64,000 bases of DNA, from contig NZ_CP152017.1 of the NCBI RefSeq assembly GCF_038618305.1, forward strand, positions 2,767,501 to 2,831,500. Direction: 5' to 3'. How positions within the stretch are numbered: position 1 is the first letter of the stretch; each line of letters starts with the position of its first letter. The DNA comes from Sporosarcina sp. FSL K6-2383. GTDB taxonomy: Bacteria; Bacillota; Bacilli; Bacillales_A; Planococcaceae. The notes beneath the pieces are model-generated. The model saw nothing but the letters and a program-made list of their open reading frames with translations, was not told where the DNA came from and ran no database searches. The translations under genes and the position numbers were made by a program. This document shows, piece after piece, positions 17,538 through 26,323 of the stretch.

Positions 17538-18092
17538 TTACTTTCTATACCTTTTCCAACCAAAAATTAGTAGTAATCCAACGATAAATACGACTCCACC
17601 AATAATTAGGTAAGTTGTTTTCCCACTATCGATAGGATTCTCGTCATCCGTCGGAATTTGCCCCTGACCAAAAGCTGCTAAATCCTCAGCGGCATCTCCA
17701 AGTGCTTTTGTTGGACTGCAAATGGTAGTAGACAATGATCGCTTCTCATACATATCAGAGACACTGGCATACACCAAATATTCTTGCCCTACAACAAATG
17801 CTACGCCACAATCTCCACCGCCACTCCCTGTCATAATCGCTACTTCTGCCTTATTAATCCCTTTCCATGTTTCCTTCACAGTAAAAAGAACTGTTTTACC
17901 ATAGCCACCTAACAAGCCGCTGTTTTCTTTTATGCTGTTCACTTTGCCACTGAAGACGCCTTGAGCATTTGAAATTCCTTCCTCGGGGGATGGCATCATC
18001 GCGCAAGAGCAAGCTACTGTAGGCATAGGTTTTAGCATTAACACAAGAAGAATGACTAAACAGAGCGGCAGCACAAATCGTTTTTGTCTCAC
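17538..18092 (-). CDS. Secreted, membrane-anchored TIMP/NTR-like domain protein
   Basis: 184 residues. A signal peptide (1-27, ending TVA) is followed directly by mature Cys28-Ser-Cys30, the C-x-C start typical of tissue inhibitor of metalloproteinase-like NTR domains. The OB-fold pattern continues with AQGVFSGKVNSIKE, a beta-rich VLFTVKETWKGI, and cysteines in GGDCGVAF and TICSPT that can pair with the N-terminal pair. A linker leads to a C-terminal transmembrane anchor at about 158-178 and a KRYRK tail. In animals this fold inhibits metalloproteinases; bacterial copies are uncharacterised, so the role is unknown. Confidence 0.72.
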   Translation of the reverse strand: MRQKRFVLPLCLVILLVLMLKPMPTVACSCAMMPSPEEGISNAQGVFSGKVNSIKENSGLLGGYGKTVLFTVKETWKGINKAEVAIMTGSGGGDCGVAFVVGQEYLVYASVSDMYEKRSLSTTICSPTKALGDAAEDLAAFGQGQIPTDDENPIDSGKTTYLIIGGVVFIVGLLLIFGWKRYRK

Positions 18093-18162
18093 GACAATGC
18101 ACCTCTTCCTTCTATTTTTCTATTAGTCCGTTTTACGCGTAACTAAGTTACACCATTCCAAA

Positions 18163-18882
18163 CTATTTTGAAGTAAGTTGATGATTTAATTCCGCTAGCA
18201 CCTCACCAATTTTTTGATTATGGATAACTAGATCTGCATAATGGTCAAATGATGTTGGCTCTAAATTAACAATCACCAATTTCGCCCCCTGTTCTTTTGC
18301 CAGAAGCGGAAACTGATTCGCTGGCGTTACAGTAAGTGATGACCCAAGCACAATAAATAAATCTGCTCGTTCACTCGCATCAATTGCTTTCATGAATATA
18401 TCCTCCTGCAATCCTTCTCCAAATAACACTACGGATGGTCGCAACTTTCCTCCACATGCACAATAGAAGGTTTCCGATTCATACATTTCGTTACCATATA
18501 CTTGCCCGCACGACTGACAATGGACTTCTTGCAATGTCCCATGCAGTTCCATAACATTGTCAGATCCAGCGACTGAATGAAAGCCATCGACGTTTTGTGT
18601 AATAATCCCCTGAATTATGCCTTCTCTTTCCCACTTAGCCAAAATGTCATGACCTTTATGTGGACTGCAATCTTTCACGCCTACCACCCGTTTACGATAA
18701 AACTCGAAAAATAGTTCCACATTTCGATTGAGAGCATCCGTACTTGCGACTGCCGTTGGATCCTCCTGTTCCCAAAGCCCACTTTTGGTAGAGCGAAAAT
18801 CAGGTAGTCCACTTTCCGTCGACATCCCCGCACCTGTATAAACAACGATATACTTTGATTTTTTAATCAAGTTTAGCAGCAT
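18163..18882 (-). CDS. NAD-dependent protein deacylase, Sir2 family
   Basis: 239-residue class U/III sirtuin-like deacetylase that consumes NAD to remove acyl groups from lysines. Motifs are GAGMSTESGLPDFRS near residues 16-30, QNVDGFHSVAG with the catalytic His in MELHGTL, a four-cysteine zinc site (CQSC and CACGG), and GSSLTVTPAN. Start at 18882 is supported by AAGGAGGTAATTAAA directly upstream; the longer frame adds nine residues. Corresponds to Bacillus SrtN by length and pattern. No obvious operon partner. Confidence 0.92.
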   Translation of the reverse strand: MLLNLIKKSKYIVVYTGAGMSTESGLPDFRSTKSGLWEQEDPTAVASTDALNRNVELFFEFYRKRVVGVKDCSPHKGHDILAKWEREGIIQGIITQNVDGFHSVAGSDNVMELHGTLQEVHCQSCGQVYGNEMYESETFYCACGGKLRPSVVLFGEGLQEDIFMKAIDASERADLFIVLGSSLTVTPANQFPLLAKEQGAKLVIVNLEPTSFDHYADLVIHNQKIGEVLAELNHQLTSK

Positions 18883-19149
18883 TTTAATTACCTCCTTCAC
18901 TTCATTCAATTACTATGCTTCATTATTGACTAGTCAATTCATAGTGAAAAGATGTTACACTAAATATTACCCGGGAAATAAGTAGTCTACACCATAAATC
19001 AAAGACCTTCATATTTATCCATTAAATATTTATCATTTTAATTCAACGAGAAGCACAAATACTCCAATATTCTTTATAATCCATTTACATCACTCTACCA
19101 TTCATGTAGCCTAAAATCATACAAAATACTGTTGAAGGAATGAAGATAG

Positions 19150-19860
19150 ATGAAGCGAACATTTGTAATAAGTGATATCCATGGTGAATTAGAGCTATTT
19201 GAACAGCTCTTATCTAACATGCAGTACAATCCACTTCATGATCAACTTATTTTGCTAGGGGATTATGTAGACCGAGGTCCCGATTCAAGAAAAGTACTCG
19301 ATAAGGTCATCAAACTAAAAGCCCAAGGGGCGCTTGTACTAAAAGGTAATCATGAAGACATGATGATCAAAGCACTAACGATGGATGATGAACGTGCTTG
19401 GAAGCATTGGACCTATCGCAACGGGGGTAGCAACACCTTACAAAGCTATGGTTTCAGCAAGAGCGAGTTTATAGTTCCTGAAAACGGGGAGTTCGTCAAG
19501 CCTGTGCTCAGCTCTGAAAAACTAGCTGGACATCTTGAATTCATTCAAAGTTTAGACCCTATTATCGAGTGCGATGACTATATTTTTGTCCACGCTGGCG
19601 TCCATCCAACTACACCAATTAGTGAAACAGATCCCTATATCCTAATGTGGATTCGCGAGGAGTTCTATACTAGCTACAAAGGAGACAAGACCGTTATTTT
19701 TGGACATACCCCAACAACCATCTTACATAATGATAAAAACGATCATTCGATTTACTTTGGAGAAAATCATATTATTGGGATTGATGGTGCAGCGGTTTAT
19801 GGTGGGCAATTAAATTGTCTTGAGTTACCTACTAAAGCCATGCACTATGTGAAAAAATGA
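19150..19860 (+). CDS. PPP-family serine/threonine protein phosphatase
   Basis: 236-residue calcineurin-like metallophosphoesterase of the bacterial PrpA/PrpE-like group. Metal and catalytic motifs appear in order: DIHG at 9-12, GDYVDRGPDS near 37-46, GNHED near 67, HAGVHP near 148, and GHTP near 186. ATG has GAAGGAATGAAGAT upstream. It is followed after 25 nt by a second phosphatase gene of the Cys-based class, probably in one transcript ending at a shared terminator. Substrates unknown. Confidence 0.9.
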   Translation: MKRTFVISDIHGELELFEQLLSNMQYNPLHDQLILLGDYVDRGPDSRKVLDKVIKLKAQGALVLKGNHEDMMIKALTMDDERAWKHWTYRNGGSNTLQSYGFSKSEFIVPENGEFVKPVLSSEKLAGHLEFIQSLDPIIECDDYIFVHAGVHPTTPISETDPYILMWIREEFYTSYKGDKTVIFGHTPTTILHNDKNDHSIYFGENHIIGIDGAAVYGGQLNCLELPTKAMHYVKK

Positions 19861-19885
19861 TATACTACATATGAGGTGATAATCT

Positions 19886-20311
19886 ATGACAAATAAAAAC
19901 TATGAAGAACTAGTTGCCAATCGCATTTTCATTGGCGGAGTCGATGCAATTGACGATCTTCTTACTAATGAAAAAATCGATGTCATTTATGACTTACGCG
20001 CAGAAGTAAAAGGTCCCCTGTCAAGTGAAATCAGCATCCATCAGCCTATCGTTGATGATGCCGAACACCAAGATCAATCAATACAAGCAGCCGTTTCAGA
20101 AGTCGTTACTGCCTATAAAGCCGGCAAAAATGTCTACTTCCATTGTAATACCGGACGTGGACGAGCTGGAACTGTCGCAACAGCCGCACTTTTGGAATTA
20201 GGCCTTGCGAATTCCGTAGATGAAGCAGAACAACAAGCAACAGCAATACGCCCAACAATCAATGTAAAACCACAATTCAAAGAAGCCCTAAAACGACTAT
20301 ACGAAAACTAA
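19886..20311 (+). CDS. Dual-specificity/tyrosine phosphatase family protein
   Basis: 141-residue Cys-based phosphatase. The active-site loop HCNTGRGRAGT near residues 89-99 matches HCX5R with catalytic Cys90 and Arg96. An upstream conserved DLRAE segment near 46 and a candidate general acid in PIVDDAEH precede it. An ATG with GAGGTGAT upstream starts the gene. Coupling with the PPP phosphatase just before it suggests that both act on phosphoproteins or related small phosphates, which is inference. Confidence 0.88.
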   Translation: MTNKNYEELVANRIFIGGVDAIDDLLTNEKIDVIYDLRAEVKGPLSSEISIHQPIVDDAEHQDQSIQAAVSEVVTAYKAGKNVYFHCNTGRGRAGTVATAALLELGLANSVDEAEQQATAIRPTINVKPQFKEALKRLYEN

Positions 20312-20355
20312 AAAAAATGCCAGTCTCCGTAACGTAAAGGTGACTGGCATTTTTC
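20310..20355. terminator. Bidirectional terminator
   Basis: AAATGCCAGTC and GACTGGCATTT form an 11-bp stem, with inner CC/GG pairing, flanked by A7 and T5, between convergent genes. Confidence 0.85.
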
Positions 20356-21535
20356 AGCTATTTAGGACAGCTTCCTTCCCTTTCTGTTTCCGTTTGATTA
20401 GCAAATAGACAAGGAATACGAGGAAGACGAGTATAGCTGCAGCTAAATAGACATTCTGATAGCCATAATGGATTGCAATTAGACCCAGTACATACGAACC
20501 AAGCGCCAGTCCCGAATCAAAAAATGTGAAAAATGTAGCCGTTGCATAACCGCTTCTTTCATGTTTTGTCGACTGCACCGCAAGTGTTTGGAAACTCGGC
20601 ACAAGCGCCCCATATCCAAATCCCACAAATCCTCCCGCGATTAGAAATGAAACTGCGGAATCCATGTTTGCCAACAGGACAAGCCCAATGGCAAAACTTA
20701 TAAACCCAGGTATGATCACGTATTGAGGTCCTTTTTCGTCAAAAAGCCTTCCTGTAAAGGGACGTGTCACTAGCATGACTGCAGCGAACACAAGAAAGAA
20801 AGTACTCGCTAATGCCAAGAGTCCTTTTTCCTGTGCATAAATGGACAGATACGATAAAACACTCGCATAAGACAACCCAATCATACTACCAAAGAGCGCC
20901 ACCGGCATTGCACCTTTTTCAAAAAGATCGCCAATTGACATTCTTTTTTTCCCAACAGTCTTTTCTGGTAACGCACCCACCGGCGCCAAAGCGGAGGTCA
21001 AGACGCCAATCACCATTAATATGCTCATCACGATAAACAATACATCAAAAGAAAACGTTTGAATGATGGATAGTGCGATGAGCGGCCCGAGTACAACAGC
21101 TAAATTTGTCGACATTGTAAAATAACCAAGTCCCGCTCCCCTTCGCGCAACCGGCACGATATCCGCAGCAAGTGAGACAGCTGCTGTCGTAATAATACTG
21201 AACCAGATTCCTTGCGCAAAACGTAAGACTAACAGTGCCCCAAATGGCTGTATAAAATAATAGAGGATTGTACAAAGTAAATAGAGTATGAGGCTGATCC
21301 AAAGCATTTTACGCTTTCCTGTCACATCCAGTATTTTACCTGTAAAAGGTCTGACAACGATGGCCGACAGTAAAAAGATCGTCATCAATAAACCCGCTTC
21401 TTGATCCGTCCGCCCCAACACACCTATGGCATAAAGCGGTAATGCGGAAACTAAACCATAAAACACGATGAAAACGGCTATATTTGTAACAAACAAACTG
21501 ATGAATGGTTTTGTCCAAATCGGTTCCTTATTCAT
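20354..21535 (-). CDS. MFS transporter (drug or metabolite exporter)
   Basis: 393-residue 12-helix major facilitator. Motif A-like GKILDVTGKRKML follows helix 2 and a second copy GRLFDEKG lies in the other half. Motif C-like glycine/proline content is in helix 5 (LGPLIALSI). The frame opens at a GTG 12 nt upstream that overlaps the marR stop, while the ATG at 21535 lies 5 nt after it; GGAAGGA is near both, so the start is uncertain. Sits in one operon with the MarR gene, which probably represses it. Substrate unknown. Confidence 0.85.
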   Translation of the reverse strand: MNKEPIWTKPFISLFVTNIAVFIVFYGLVSALPLYAIGVLGRTDQEAGLLMTIFLLSAIVVRPFTGKILDVTGKRKMLWISLILYLLCTILYYFIQPFGALLVLRFAQGIWFSIITTAAVSLAADIVPVARRGAGLGYFTMSTNLAVVLGPLIALSIIQTFSFDVLFIVMSILMVIGVLTSALAPVGALPEKTVGKKRMSIGDLFEKGAMPVALFGSMIGLSYASVLSYLSIYAQEKGLLALASTFFLVFAAVMLVTRPFTGRLFDEKGPQYVIIPGFISFAIGLVLLANMDSAVSFLIAGGFVGFGYGALVPSFQTLAVQSTKHERSGYATATFFTFFDSGLALGSYVLGLIAIHYGYQNVYLAAAILVFLVFLVYLLIKRKQKGKEAVLNS

Positions 21536-21539
21536 TGAA

Positions 21540-21950
21540 TTACACACGTCCTTCCTTGTCCATCTTGTTCAGCAAGACCATCAGTTGCACCTGCTCCTCA
21601 TCTGACAGACCTTTTAAAAATTCATTTTCAAAACAAATAATTGCCGCTTTGATTTCCGGAAACTTGGCAATTGTATCTTCCGAAAGTCGTACAATTTTCT
21701 CTCGACGATCTTTTCCTTCATGTGTCGTCAACCATCCCAATTTTTCTAGTCGGTTGACCGTTCGAGTAATAGTAGGCGCTTCAACGTTCAAATACTTCCA
21801 TATTTGCGTTAACGTCATTTCACCATGTTGATGTATGCAATATAAAACTGTCCATTGAGCTGCGAATAAATCATACTTTTTCAATACCAAGTTTAATTCT
21901 TTACTCCACAATCGTGTCTTTTGAAAAATATCATGAAATAACGGATTCAT
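21540..21950 (-). CDS. MarR family transcriptional regulator
   Basis: 136-residue winged-helix repressor. The DNA-binding region spans about 30-100 (GEMTLTQIWKYLNVEAPTITRTVNRLEKLGWLTTHEG followed by the DRREKIVRL wing). It is the first gene of a two-gene operon with an MFS exporter, its stop overlapping the alternative GTG of the exporter. A perfect 12-bp palindrome lies 19 nt upstream of its start and is the likely autoregulatory operator. Confidence 0.9.
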   Translation of the reverse strand: MNPLFHDIFQKTRLWSKELNLVLKKYDLFAAQWTVLYCIHQHGEMTLTQIWKYLNVEAPTITRTVNRLEKLGWLTTHEGKDRREKIVRLSEDTIAKFPEIKAAIICFENEFLKGLSDEEQVQLMVLLNKMDKEGRV

Positions 21951-21968
21951 TCTTCCAACTCCCTTTAT

Positions 21969-21996
21969 TTACCTAGGTAAGTATATAATTATACTT
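21969..21996. promoter_or_regulatory. Palindromic MarR operator overlapping the promoter
   Basis: TTACCTAGGTAA (21969-21980) is a perfect palindrome. AAGTATA-TAAT-TATACTT (21979-21996) is a second inverted repeat overlapping it by two bases. A TATAAT-like -10 for leftward transcription lies within the second repeat, so a bound MarR dimer would block the promoter. Confidence 0.6.
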
Positions 21997-22027
21997 CGGA
22001 AGCCGAAACTTGTAAAGGATTTGAATC

Positions 22028-22057
22028 CAAAAAACAGACCTGCAAATACGCATGGTC
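22028..22057 (-). terminator. Probable terminator of the 22076-23254 MFS gene
   Basis: Minus strand CAGACC and GGTCTG arms with a 13-nt loop, followed by TTTTTT. Confidence 0.6.
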
Positions 22058-22075
22058 TGCCTCTTTTCTACTCTA

Positions 22076-23254
22076 TTATTTAACTAACCCCTGACCCGTC
22101 TCTTTCCATTTCATCGACAAGAACATTGTCATGACAAGTACGACCAGCCCAAGAATGAATGGATACAAAATATGAACGTCAAATAGTAATCCTGCAAGGA
22201 GCGGGCCAAGGACGTTACCAATACTCATATAAGCATTGTTCATACCCATCGCAAATCCTTGCTCATTCCCTGCCAATTTAGAAATAAGAGTGGTCAAAAC
22301 AGGTCTTAAAATAGAGGTTGCTAGGAAAATAATCATTGTTACACCAAAAAACATAATATAGCTTGGTGCAATTATGGAAAGTAAAAAACCAACTGCAGCA
22401 ACACCAAGGAAAATACTAAGTACTGCTACTTCACCAAATCGACGGACAACCCGATCGACGGCAAACAACTGAATAATCACGCTGATAATACCCGTAGACG
22501 TCACCATAATAGCAATATCTTTTGGAGTTGCTCCAAATTCATTATCCACAAAAAGACCAAGCACCGATTCATATGCCATTAAACCAAAACTCATAACGAG
22601 TGTGATGACTAGTGGAATAAAATACGGCTTGCTGAAGGATTGTACAATCTCCTCAACCATTGGTACAGATTCTGCATCTGGCTCTTCAAGTGTGTAATCC
22701 TTACTTTCCTTCAGCATCACTGCTGAAAAGATAACCGCCCCCACTCCGATAATCGCAGAAATAAGTAGTGGCATTTTCAAACCGAAGTCTGCCAAAAAAC
22801 CGCCAATCCCGGGTCCAATCACAATCCCAAGTGACATTGATGCAGATATAAAACTGTTCCCTTTTGCACGTTGATCCATCGTTGTAATATCAGCTACATA
22901 AGCAAAAATTGCGGGCACTAATAACGCTGCACCAACGCCACCGATAACACGTGACAAATAGAGAATCCAAATAGAGTCGGAAAAATAAAAAACAAACATC
23001 GACAAAGCTAAACCACTTAGCCCTGAAATAATCATAATTCTTCGTCCGTACTTATCTGCCCACTTTCCGGCAATAGGGGACATGATAAGCTGTGCACCAG
23101 CAAATATGGCAATCATTAAGCCTGCCGCTGTTCCTGCTTGTCCAATTGATAATAGATATGCGGGTAAAATTGGGATAATAATGCCGAAACTACCTATTGC
23201 AATAAACATATTGATCATTAATATAAGCATTTTCTTCCGTTGATCTCGCGTCAT
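22076..23254 (-). CDS. MFS multidrug efflux transporter, NorA/Bmr-like
   Basis: 392-residue 12-helix transporter of the drug:proton antiporter-1 group. Motif A GKWADKYGRRIM is at about 64-75, motif B LSRVIGGVGAALLVPA near 102, and the antiporter motif C SLGIVIGPGIGGFLAD near 140. The central loop between helices 6 and 7 is charged (KESKDYTLEEPDAESV). Its family suggests export of hydrophobic cations or tetracycline-like drugs. It lies 5' of a separate terminator and appears monocistronic. No adjacent regulator. Confidence 0.85.
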   Translation of the reverse strand: MTRDQRKKMLILMINMFIAIGSFGIIIPILPAYLLSIGQAGTAAGLMIAIFAGAQLIMSPIAGKWADKYGRRIMIISGLSGLALSMFVFYFSDSIWILYLSRVIGGVGAALLVPAIFAYVADITTMDQRAKGNSFISASMSLGIVIGPGIGGFLADFGLKMPLLISAIIGVGAVIFSAVMLKESKDYTLEEPDAESVPMVEEIVQSFSKPYFIPLVITLVMSFGLMAYESVLGLFVDNEFGATPKDIAIMVTSTGIISVIIQLFAVDRVVRRFGEVAVLSIFLGVAAVGFLLSIIAPSYIMFFGVTMIIFLATSILRPVLTTLISKLAGNEQGFAMGMNNAYMSIGNVLGPLLAGLLFDVHILYPFILGLVVLVMTMFLSMKWKETGQGLVK

Positions 23255-23367
23255 AATGGTTCAACCTTCTTTCTAATCAGCATATTTTTGCCGACTCCCC
23301 ATTATAATGAGATTTGAAAGAATAAGCTACTTATTTATTTCACAAAAACTATCTTTTTTCTCCACAA

Positions 23368-24582
23368 TTAGCCAGCAACAGTTATTTTTCCATCACGTGG
23401 CAACCCTAATCCAACAAGTCCTATGATTGGCAAAAATGACACGATAATCATAGTTGTATAAATACCAAGATGATCCATCAATATCCCGATCACCACAGCA
23501 CCAATAGCTCCCATACCAAATGCTAGACCAACTGTCAGTCCTGCCATCGTACCAATTTTACTTGGCACAAGCTCCTGTGCATAAACGACCGTCACCGAAA
23601 AACTAAGCATAATGAAAAAGCCGATGACCATGAGTAAGACAATCACTGCCCATAACGGAGCATAGGGCAAAAGAATACAAAGCGGAATCGGTACAGCAAG
23701 CGATAAGACAATGACATTCTTGCGACCGATTTTATCCGCCATGGGACCACCGAAAAATGTACCGACTGCCCCAAGTGCCAAAAAGAGAAAGATATATAAT
23801 AGACCTTCTCCACTTTGTAAATTATACTTTTCCATCAAATGAAAGAGGAAAAAGCTTGTAATGCTTGTGACATAAAATGAGCGCGCAAAAATAATAACCA
23901 GAAGTAATGATAGCGCAATCCCTACTTGCTTTTTCGTTAAATCCCCGATAGATGATAACAATACTTTTTTACGTTTATTCATTTTTTCCTGTTCTAACTG
24001 CCGCTTATACCAAGCAGAAATTTTCATTAATATAAAAATACCAAGCGCCGCAACCATCATAAATAAAGCTGCACTTTTCTGACCATACGGAACCAATATG
24101 TATGCACCTATTAACGGAGCGAGTGCCTGTCCTGAATTCCCACCCACTTGGTAAATAGATTGCGATAATCCTCGTTTTGAACCCGCCGCCATAAACGATA
24201 CACGCGACCCTTCTGGATGAAATACAGCAGAACCAAACCCAAGTAACATGACTGAAACAACAATCATCCAATAGTCCGGAGCAAAAGCAAGCCCTCCTAT
24301 TCCGACAAGTGAAAATAACATGCCCGCTGGCAACGCATAAGGAATCGGCTTCTTATCACTAATATAACCGACGACAGGTTGCAGAACAGAAGCAACCATA
24401 TTCAATGCAAAAGCGATAAAACCAAGTTGCGTAAAGGTAAGTCCCTTCTCCTCTGCAAGGACTGGAAAGATGGCTGGAATCACTGCTTGTAGCGTGTCGT
24501 TCAGCAAATGACAACCAGCGATGGCAAACATGACTGGATAGACAGGATTTCCAAGTGTCGTTGATTCTTTTATCGTTGTCAT
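23368..24582 (-). CDS. MFS transporter, fosmidomycin resistance (Fsr) type
   Basis: 404-residue 12-helix transporter. The Fsr-family pattern is clear: CHLLNDTLQAVIPAIFPVL in helix 1, ASVLQPVVGYISDKKP, GFGSAVFHPEGSRVS near 115, and SQSIYQVGGNSGQALAPLIG near 140. Escherichia coli Fsr exports fosmidomycin; many members act on unknown substrates. A GGAAGA site precedes the ATG. It is the third MFS exporter in this 4-kb stretch and is divergent from the nitroreductase gene. Confidence 0.9.
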   Translation of the reverse strand: MTTIKESTTLGNPVYPVMFAIAGCHLLNDTLQAVIPAIFPVLAEEKGLTFTQLGFIAFALNMVASVLQPVVGYISDKKPIPYALPAGMLFSLVGIGGLAFAPDYWMIVVSVMLLGFGSAVFHPEGSRVSFMAAGSKRGLSQSIYQVGGNSGQALAPLIGAYILVPYGQKSAALFMMVAALGIFILMKISAWYKRQLEQEKMNKRKKVLLSSIGDLTKKQVGIALSLLLVIIFARSFYVTSITSFFLFHLMEKYNLQSGEGLLYIFLFLALGAVGTFFGGPMADKIGRKNVIVLSLAVPIPLCILLPYAPLWAVIVLLMVIGFFIMLSFSVTVVYAQELVPSKIGTMAGLTVGLAFGMGAIGAVVIGILMDHLGIYTTMIIVSFLPIIGLVGLGLPRDGKITVAG

Positions 24583-24720
24583 TTAATCTTCCTTTCTTTC
24601 ATCGAGTACTAGAGTTAGTATAGCCCAGTTTTCGCAAAGTTAAAAACAATGACTTCCCTTTTATTCCTGCTATACTTACAAAGAGAATCATTATCACTTG
24701 GGGAAAAGAGGAGATTTAAT

Positions 24721-25290
24721 TTGAACATACATGAGGCGATTCAAACGCGTAGGAGTATCTCATTAGTTAATGAACAACCCGTTTCGAAAGAATTGATTGA
24801 ACAAATTATTGAATCAGGTACATATGCACCCAATCACCATAAATCGGAACCATGGCGTTTTTTCGTTCTCCGTGGCGAAGGCAGAGAAAAATTAGGGAAA
24901 GTATTTAAAGAAATTACGACAGCGCAACAAGAAGACCCCCAGTCAGAGGACAGCCAGACGAAAATCGCAAGGAGCGAACGCAATCCCCTTCGCGCACCTG
25001 TCGTCATTGCAGTCGGTGTTGAACCTGGTAACAAAGATAACATCATTTTAAAAGAGGAGTTTGCCGCAGTCAGTAGCGCTATTCAAAACATGTTGCTAAC
25101 TGCACATGCCCTTGGTCTTGGGGCAGTTTGGCGAACAGGTGCTATTTGTTATCATCCAAATGTACGCGATTTCTTCGGTCTATCTGAAAACGGTGAGATT
25201 TCCGCCTTTATTTACCTCGGCTATTCAGATTTCGAACCAAAACCGTATACAAGAACCAATTTCAAAGAATTAACGACTTGGATTGATTAA
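24721..25290 (+). CDS. Nitroreductase family protein
   Basis: 189-residue FMN-dependent oxidoreductase of the small NfsB/YdjA-like type. FMN-binding segments are the N-terminal RRSISLVNEQPV, PNHHKSEPWRFFVL near 38, and GAVWRTGAICYHP near 138. A TTG at 24721 with GAGGAG seven bases upstream is the most likely start; the frame continues upstream to an ATG without a good site. YdjA-like members act on nitroaromatics or quinones; the natural substrate is unknown. Confidence 0.85.
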   Translation: MNIHEAIQTRRSISLVNEQPVSKELIEQIIESGTYAPNHHKSEPWRFFVLRGEGREKLGKVFKEITTAQQEDPQSEDSQTKIARSERNPLRAPVVIAVGVEPGNKDNIILKEEFAAVSSAIQNMLLTAHALGLGAVWRTGAICYHPNVRDFFGLSENGEISAFIYLGYSDFEPKPYTRTNFKELTTWID

Positions 25291-25355
25291 ATATTCTTAT
25301 TAATCTAACTCATGTATACTAGAATAGAGATAACGTATGTACGAGGAGGAAAAGA

Positions 25356-26264
25356 ATGAAAGTTTTAGTTGTAGGAGCAGGTGCAATTGGAGGCTACTTT
25401 GGCGGTAGGCTATTGGAAAAAGGGGAGGATGTCACCTTCCTAGTAAGAGAACGAAGGAAAGAAAGACTCAAAAATACTGGTTTGCAAATCGAAAGTATCA
25501 ATGGAAATGCTAAGCTCGTACCTCGTCTTATTACTACAAAGGACACTGAAGAGGCATTCGATCTAATCCTTATTGCGACGAAGTCTTATCATCTTGAACA
25601 GGCCATCGAAGATGTCCGCCCATTTGTGAAAAACGGGACCACTATTTTACCACTATTAAACGGCATCGCCCATATCGACCAATTAATTGAAGCATTCGGT
25701 GAAGATGCTGTCATTGGAGGACTTTGCTTTATTGAAACGACACTTGACGAACACGGGACAATTCTTCAAAAAAGTCCGATTCATCAATTGATGTTTGGCG
25801 AAAGATCTGGAGAACTTACACCCCGAATAGAAAGACTCAAGGAAGTTTTCAATGGTGCAAACGCTGCATTCGAACTGAGTACGCAGATTACTCAAGAAAT
25901 GTGGCATAAATATTTATTCATCACGACATTATCTGGTATCACTTCACTCATGGAGGCGCCGATTGGGCCTATTATGGAGTTGGAGACTGGGCGTCATACG
26001 GTTGCTTCCCTTTTGGAAGAACTTGCAGCGATTATGCGTAAAATGGATGCACCCATTCAAGAAAATATTACAACCGAACTGTTCAATAAAATAAGTATGA
26101 TGCCTTACGATATGAAATCCTCCATGCAACGCGACTTGGAAAAATCCCTGCCATTAGAAGCAGATTATCTACAAGGTTATTTATACAAACAAGCACATGG
26201 CATGACTGTCCCTGTACTCGAAACAATCTATACAAAACTTAAGATTTACGAAAAAAATAGTTAA
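25356..26264 (+). CDS. Ketopantoate reductase family protein
   Basis: 302-residue NADPH-dependent 2-dehydropantoate reductase-like enzyme. The dinucleotide motif GAGAIGGYFGGRL is at residues 7-19, the conserved lysine in LIATKSYH near 75, LLNGIAH near 98, and the C-terminal EMWHKYLFITTLSGITSL contains the catalytic Lys/Asn region. Ketopantoate reductase makes pantoate for coenzyme A, but several Bacillales carry paralogues, so PanE itself is not assured. AGGAGG precedes the ATG; shared terminator downstream. Confidence 0.85.
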   Translation: MKVLVVGAGAIGGYFGGRLLEKGEDVTFLVRERRKERLKNTGLQIESINGNAKLVPRLITTKDTEEAFDLILIATKSYHLEQAIEDVRPFVKNGTTILPLLNGIAHIDQLIEAFGEDAVIGGLCFIETTLDEHGTILQKSPIHQLMFGERSGELTPRIERLKEVFNGANAAFELSTQITQEMWHKYLFITTLSGITSLMEAPIGPIMELETGRHTVASLLEELAAIMRKMDAPIQENITTELFNKISMMPYDMKSSMQRDLEKSLPLEADYLQGYLYKQAHGMTVPVLETIYTKLKIYEKNS

Positions 26265-26265
26265 A

Positions 26266-26304
26266 TAAAAAACAAGACCGAGTCGATTTCCGGTCTTGTT
26301 TTTC
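26266..26304. terminator. Bidirectional terminator
   Basis: AAACAAGACCG and CGGTCTTGTTT form an 11-bp stem with a 10-nt loop, T5 on one side and A6 on the other. Confidence 0.85.
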
Positions 26305-26323
26305 AAATCAACGAACAACCTCT

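Noticed and set aside
22076..24582. Horizontally acquired resistance island
   Set aside because: No transposase, integrase, tRNA or base-composition break was seen around the three MFS genes.
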